The notes under the pieces were generated by a model that had not been told where the DNA came from, did not search any database, and saw only the letters and a program-made list of their open reading frames with translations. The translations under genes and the position numbers were made by a program. DNA of 64,000 nucleotides from Andeanibacterium sp036384795 (GTDB lineage Bacteria > Pseudomonadota > Alphaproteobacteria > Sphingomonadales > Sphingomonadaceae), in assembly GCA_036384795.1 (NCBI GenBank), contig DASVLP010000043.1, positions 62,001-126,000 on the forward strand, read 5' to 3'. Positions 61,613 through 64,000 of the stretch are shown in pieces. Each line of letters opens with the position of its first letter. Positions within the stretch are counted from its first letter, which is position 1.

Positions 61613-62632
61613 CTACAACACCAAACCGTGCTTTTTGATGCAGTGGCGCAGCTGGTCATAAGTCAGCCCGAGCGCCTTGGCGGTCTGGCGCTGGTTCCAC
61701 CGGTGCCGCCCCAGCGCGTGCTCGAGGATCGCGCGCTCGTGCGCATCTACCGCTTCGCGCAAGTCGTTCACCTCGTCGAACCTCTCGGCCGAGACGCCCG
61801 CCGCCGGCTGCGCCCGATCTGCCGCCGGCTCGGCCGACCGGGGCCGCGCCTCGGGCTTCCACGGGCTTTCGAACGGATCGAACTGCACATAGCCGATCGG
61901 CTCGCTCCAATCGTCCCAGCGATAGACCGCCCGCTCGACCGCGTTTCTCAGCTCGCGGACGTTGCCGGGCCAGGGATATTCCTCGAGTTGGCGGCGGACG
62001 TGCTCGGCATATCCCGGCCACGATTGCCAGCCGAGCTCGGCGGCCATCCGGCGGCCGAAATAGTCGGCGAGCACCGCGATGTCGCCTTCACGCACACGCA
62101 AGGGCGGCAAGGTGATGACCTCGAAGCTCAGACGATCGAGCAAGTCCGAGCGGAACCGCCCCTCGTTCGCGAGGCGCGGAAGGTCCTCGTTGGTCGCGGC
62201 GACGATCCGCACGTCGACCCTGACCGGGCGCGAAGAGCCGATGCGGGTGACCTCGCCGTATTCCACCGCGCGCAGCAGGCGCTCCTGCGCGCCCATCGAC
62301 AAAGTCGCCAGTTCGTCGAGAAACAGCGTGCCCCGGTCGGCTTCCTCGAACCTGCCCGCACGCGCCTTGGTCGCGCCGGTGAAGGCCCCGGCCTCGTGGC
62401 CGAACAGCTCGGCCTCGATCAGGGTTTCGGGAAGCGCGGCGCAGTTCATCGTGACCAGCGGTTCTTCCCACCGGTTCGACAGGCGATGGAGACGTTCGGC
62501 GATGAGTTCCTTGCCCGTCCCACGCTCGCCGATCACCAGCACCGGCCGGCGCATCGGCGCGGCGCGGCTGGCGCGCTCGACCGCGTCCAGGAACGCCCCC
62601 GACTGGCCGATGAACTGGTTGTCCCGCTCCAT
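61613..62632 (-). CDS. pspF: PspF, sigma-54 enhancer-binding activator of the psp operon (339 aa)
   Basis: AAA+ activator without a receiver domain, as in PspF. Walker A GERGTGKE, the sigma-54 contact loop GAFTGA, the LFLDELATLSMGAQERLLRA segment and a Fis-type helix-turn-helix (NQRQTAKALGLTYDQLRHCI) are all present. It is divergent from the psp genes, whose promoter contains a consensus sigma-54 site. In other bacteria PspF is held inactive by PspA until the membrane is stressed. Confidence 0.96.
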   Translation of the reverse strand: MERDNQFIGQSGAFLDAVERASRAAPMRRPVLVIGERGTGKELIAERLHRLSNRWEEPLVTMNCAALPETLIEAELFGHEAGAFTGATKARAGRFEEADRGTLFLDELATLSMGAQERLLRAVEYGEVTRIGSSRPVRVDVRIVAATNEDLPRLANEGRFRSDLLDRLSFEVITLPPLRVREGDIAVLADYFGRRMAAELGWQSWPGYAEHVRRQLEEYPWPGNVRELRNAVERAVYRWDDWSEPIGYVQFDPFESPWKPEARPRSAEPAADRAQPAAGVSAERFDEVNDLREAVDAHERAILEHALGRHRWNQRQTAKALGLTYDQLRHCIKKHGLVL

Positions 62633-62664
62633 CGGCCCAAGCTATAGTGCATTTCCCCAACACG

Positions 62665-62679
62665 TGGCAATATTCGCCA
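62665..62679. promoter_or_regulatory. Possible PspF upstream activating palindrome
   Basis: TGGCAATATTCGCCA (arms TGGC/GCCA) lies about 70 bases upstream of the sigma-54 promoter, the distance expected for an enhancer. PspF binding is inferred from position only. Confidence 0.4.
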
Positions 62680-62734
62680 ACGCGGTAAATCCACGACGGA
62701 CCGATATCCGGCTTTTCCAAGGACTTGGACGACT

Positions 62735-62750
62735 TGGCACGCGGCTTGCT
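62735..62750 (+). promoter_or_regulatory. Sigma-54 promoter of the psp operon
   Basis: TGGCAC-GCGGC-TTGCT matches the -24/-12 consensus (TGGCAC-N5-TTGCW) fully. It is placed 37 bases before the start of the small psp-linked gene at 62787 and faces away from pspF. Confidence 0.9.
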
Positions 62751-62786
62751 AAATCGGCCTCATAGAGTTTGGAGGAATGACCCGCC

Positions 62787-62942
62787 ATGTACGACAGCCG
62801 CTTTTTCCGCAGCAAGCTGGGCAAGGCCGCCGCGGTCAGCATCGCCGCGATGCTGGCGTTCAACCTGCTCACGCTCAGCCAGCAGCTGCAGGCGGCGCCC
62901 ACGCCGCTGGCGGTTGCTGCGCAGCCGATCGAGGTTGCGTGA
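62787..62942 (+). CDS. Small membrane-associated protein at head of psp operon (51 aa)
   Basis: A 51-aa frame directly after the sigma-54 promoter. A basic N-terminus (MYDSRFFRSKLGKAA) is followed by one hydrophobic helix (AVSIAAMLAFNLLTL) and an Ala/Pro tail. GGAGG lies 11 bases upstream. It looks like a single-pass inner-membrane or exported peptide. I do not recognise a named psp component. Its TGA overlaps a GTG (GTGA) that is in frame with pspA. Confidence 0.65.
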   Translation: MYDSRFFRSKLGKAAAVSIAAMLAFNLLTLSQQLQAAPTPLAVAAQPIEVA

Positions 62943-63157
62943 GCAAGGCCGACGAAAGTCCGCTGACCCCGCTCGGGGCGCAGCACGGCTCGGGGCCCGA
63001 AGCCCCCCCCGAGGGCGGTTACCAGTCCCCCCGCCCTCACGGCGCGCCCGAGCCGGCCGCACCCCCCAGGAGCCGCTCGCGCCTCGACCTCGAGGTCGAG
63101 CGGCTCCGCCGGAGCCCGACGCCAACCCTCAATGCACCGAACTTAGGAGTTCCCTGG

Positions 63158-63844
63158 ATGGGTATTTTCTCGCGTACCCGCGACATTATCGCCGCCAACT
63201 TCAACGAGCTGCTCGATCAGGCCGACGATCCGGCCAAGATGATCCGGATGATCATCCTCGAAATGGAAGAGACGTTGGTGGAAGTCCGCGCGAGCGCGGC
63301 GCGCACGATTGCGGATCAGCGGGAAATGCACCGTCACACCGTAAAGCTTGAGCGGCTGCAGGCCGACTGGGGCGAGAAGGCGCAGCTCGCGCTCTCGAAG
63401 GACCGCGAAGACCTCGCCCGCGCGGCGCTGGTCGAGAAGAAGAAGGCCGCCGACATGGCCGATCAGTTGAAAGCCGAGATCGCCGTGCTCGACGATGCGC
63501 TGCGCGCTTACGAGGACGATATCCAGAAGCTGCAGAACCGCCTGCGCGAGGCGCGCAGCCGCCAGACCCAGATCGCCGCGCGGCTCGAAAGCGCCGAGAA
63601 CCGGGTCAAGCTGCGCACCCTGCTTTCGACCGAGCGGGTCGATGATGCGCTCGCGCGCTTCGACCAGCTCGAGCGGCGGGTCGATTATGCCGAAGGCCGC
63701 GCCGACGCGCTGCGGATCGCCGAAGGCGGCCAGCCCTCGCTCGCCGACGAGATCGCCGCGCTCGCGGGCGAGGACAAGATCGACGCCGAGCTCGAAGAGA
63801 TGAAGCGCGCGCTCGGCATGGGCGGCGAGAAGAAGGAGGACTGA
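63158..63844 (+). CDS. pspA: Phage shock protein A, PspA/IM30 family (228 aa)
   Basis: Peripheral inner-membrane protein that stabilises the membrane and inhibits PspF. The amphipathic N-terminal helix (MGIFSRTRDIIAANFNELLD) and the long coiled-coil body (residues about 25-190) are typical, as is the length of 220-230 aa. The ATG at 63158 has AGGAG eight bases upstream. A second possible start is the in-frame GTG at 62939 (see findings), which would add 73 disordered residues. The stop is four bases before pspB. Confidence 0.96.
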   Translation: MGIFSRTRDIIAANFNELLDQADDPAKMIRMIILEMEETLVEVRASAARTIADQREMHRHTVKLERLQADWGEKAQLALSKDREDLARAALVEKKKAADMADQLKAEIAVLDDALRAYEDDIQKLQNRLREARSRQTQIAARLESAENRVKLRTLLSTERVDDALARFDQLERRVDYAEGRADALRIAEGGQPSLADEIAALAGEDKIDAELEEMKRALGMGGEKKED

Positions 63845-63847
63845 GCG

Positions 63848-64000
63848 GTGGGCGAAGAACTGATCCTTGTTCCGATGATCGTCCTCGGCCTGCCGTGGAT
63901 CATCTTCCACTACATCACCAAGTGGAAGACCGCAGCGACCATCACCACCGGCGACGAAGCCCTGCTCGACGAGCTCTACCAGCTCGCCAAGCGGCTCGAC
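63848..64000 (+). CDS. pspB: Phage shock protein B, cut by the window edge
   Basis: The first 51 codons of PspB, a short membrane protein that relays stress to PspA-PspF. A single helix (ELILVPMIVLGLPWIIFHYI) is followed by the cytoplasmic segment TKWKTAATITTGDEALLDEL, then YQLAKRLD, matching the leucine-zipper-like part of PspB. The start is a GTG with GGAGG upstream. The last residues lie outside the window. Confidence 0.92.
   Translation, partial: MGEELILVPMIVLGLPWIIFHYITKWKTAATITTGDEALLDELYQLAKRLD

Overview
The window is GC-rich DNA typical of an alphaproteobacterium. The gene content points to Sphingomonadales (a Novosphingobium/Sphingomonas/Sphingobium-like organism): large TonB-dependent receptors of the outer-membrane catabolic type, several sphingomonad-style palindromic repeats, gcrA, and the rimP-nusA-ylxR-infB / rbfA / truB-rpsO-pnp translation loci. 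This assignment rests on gene content and protein style, not on a database search.

Layout. (1) About 1-37,000 is an accessory catabolic and transport region. It holds two TonB-dependent receptors, a serine beta-lactamase-fold hydrolase, many one-component regulators (LuxR, TetR, MarR), two cytochromes P450, a Rieske non-heme iron oxygenase, two TauD/TfdA-type 2-oxoglutarate dioxygenases, an aldehyde dehydrogenase with its DUF779 partner, and a run of five SnoaL/NTF2-like proteins, three of them exported and internally repetitive. It ends with a heterodimeric ABC exporter and a TetR-controlled RND tripartite pump. (2) At 37,017-37,909 a deleted P4-type integrase lies next to tRNA-Ser(CGA), which looks like the scar of an integration event and marks the edge of the accessory region. 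(3) About 38,000-64,000 is mostly core genome: hspQ, an ABC-2 permease, gcrA, an aromatic-acid MFS carrier, an SDR/SDR/GlcG operon, a GGDEF enzyme, a metallo-beta-lactamase-fold hydrolase, pnp, rpsO, truB, a site-2 protease, rbfA, infB, ylxR, nusA, rimP, a PilZ protein, and the psp envelope-stress locus (pspF divergent from a small protein, pspA and pspB).

How the genes may work together. The first 36 kb reads as uptake (TonB receptors), oxidative attack (P450s, Rieske enzyme, dioxygenases, aldehyde dehydrogenase), processing by SnoaL-like folds, and efflux of toxic compounds (ABC and RND). The substrate cannot be read from the sequence; a hydrophobic or aromatic/terpenoid compound is an inference. 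No ferredoxin or ferredoxin reductase is encoded here, so the P450s and Rieske enzyme must borrow electron donors from elsewhere. Two near-identical TAAAG-N3-CTTTA palindromes link the aldehyde dehydrogenase/DUF779 promoter to the dioxygenase promoter and suggest one regulator, probably a MarR protein, for both.

The most unusual observations are the SnoaL/NTF2-like family cluster (22,056-26,856), the shared MarR-like operators, a repeat element inserted in frame inside truB, complementary ATP-site degeneration in the ABC pair, the broken integrase at tRNA-Ser, and a 37-codon leader reading frame coupled by TAATG to a P450.
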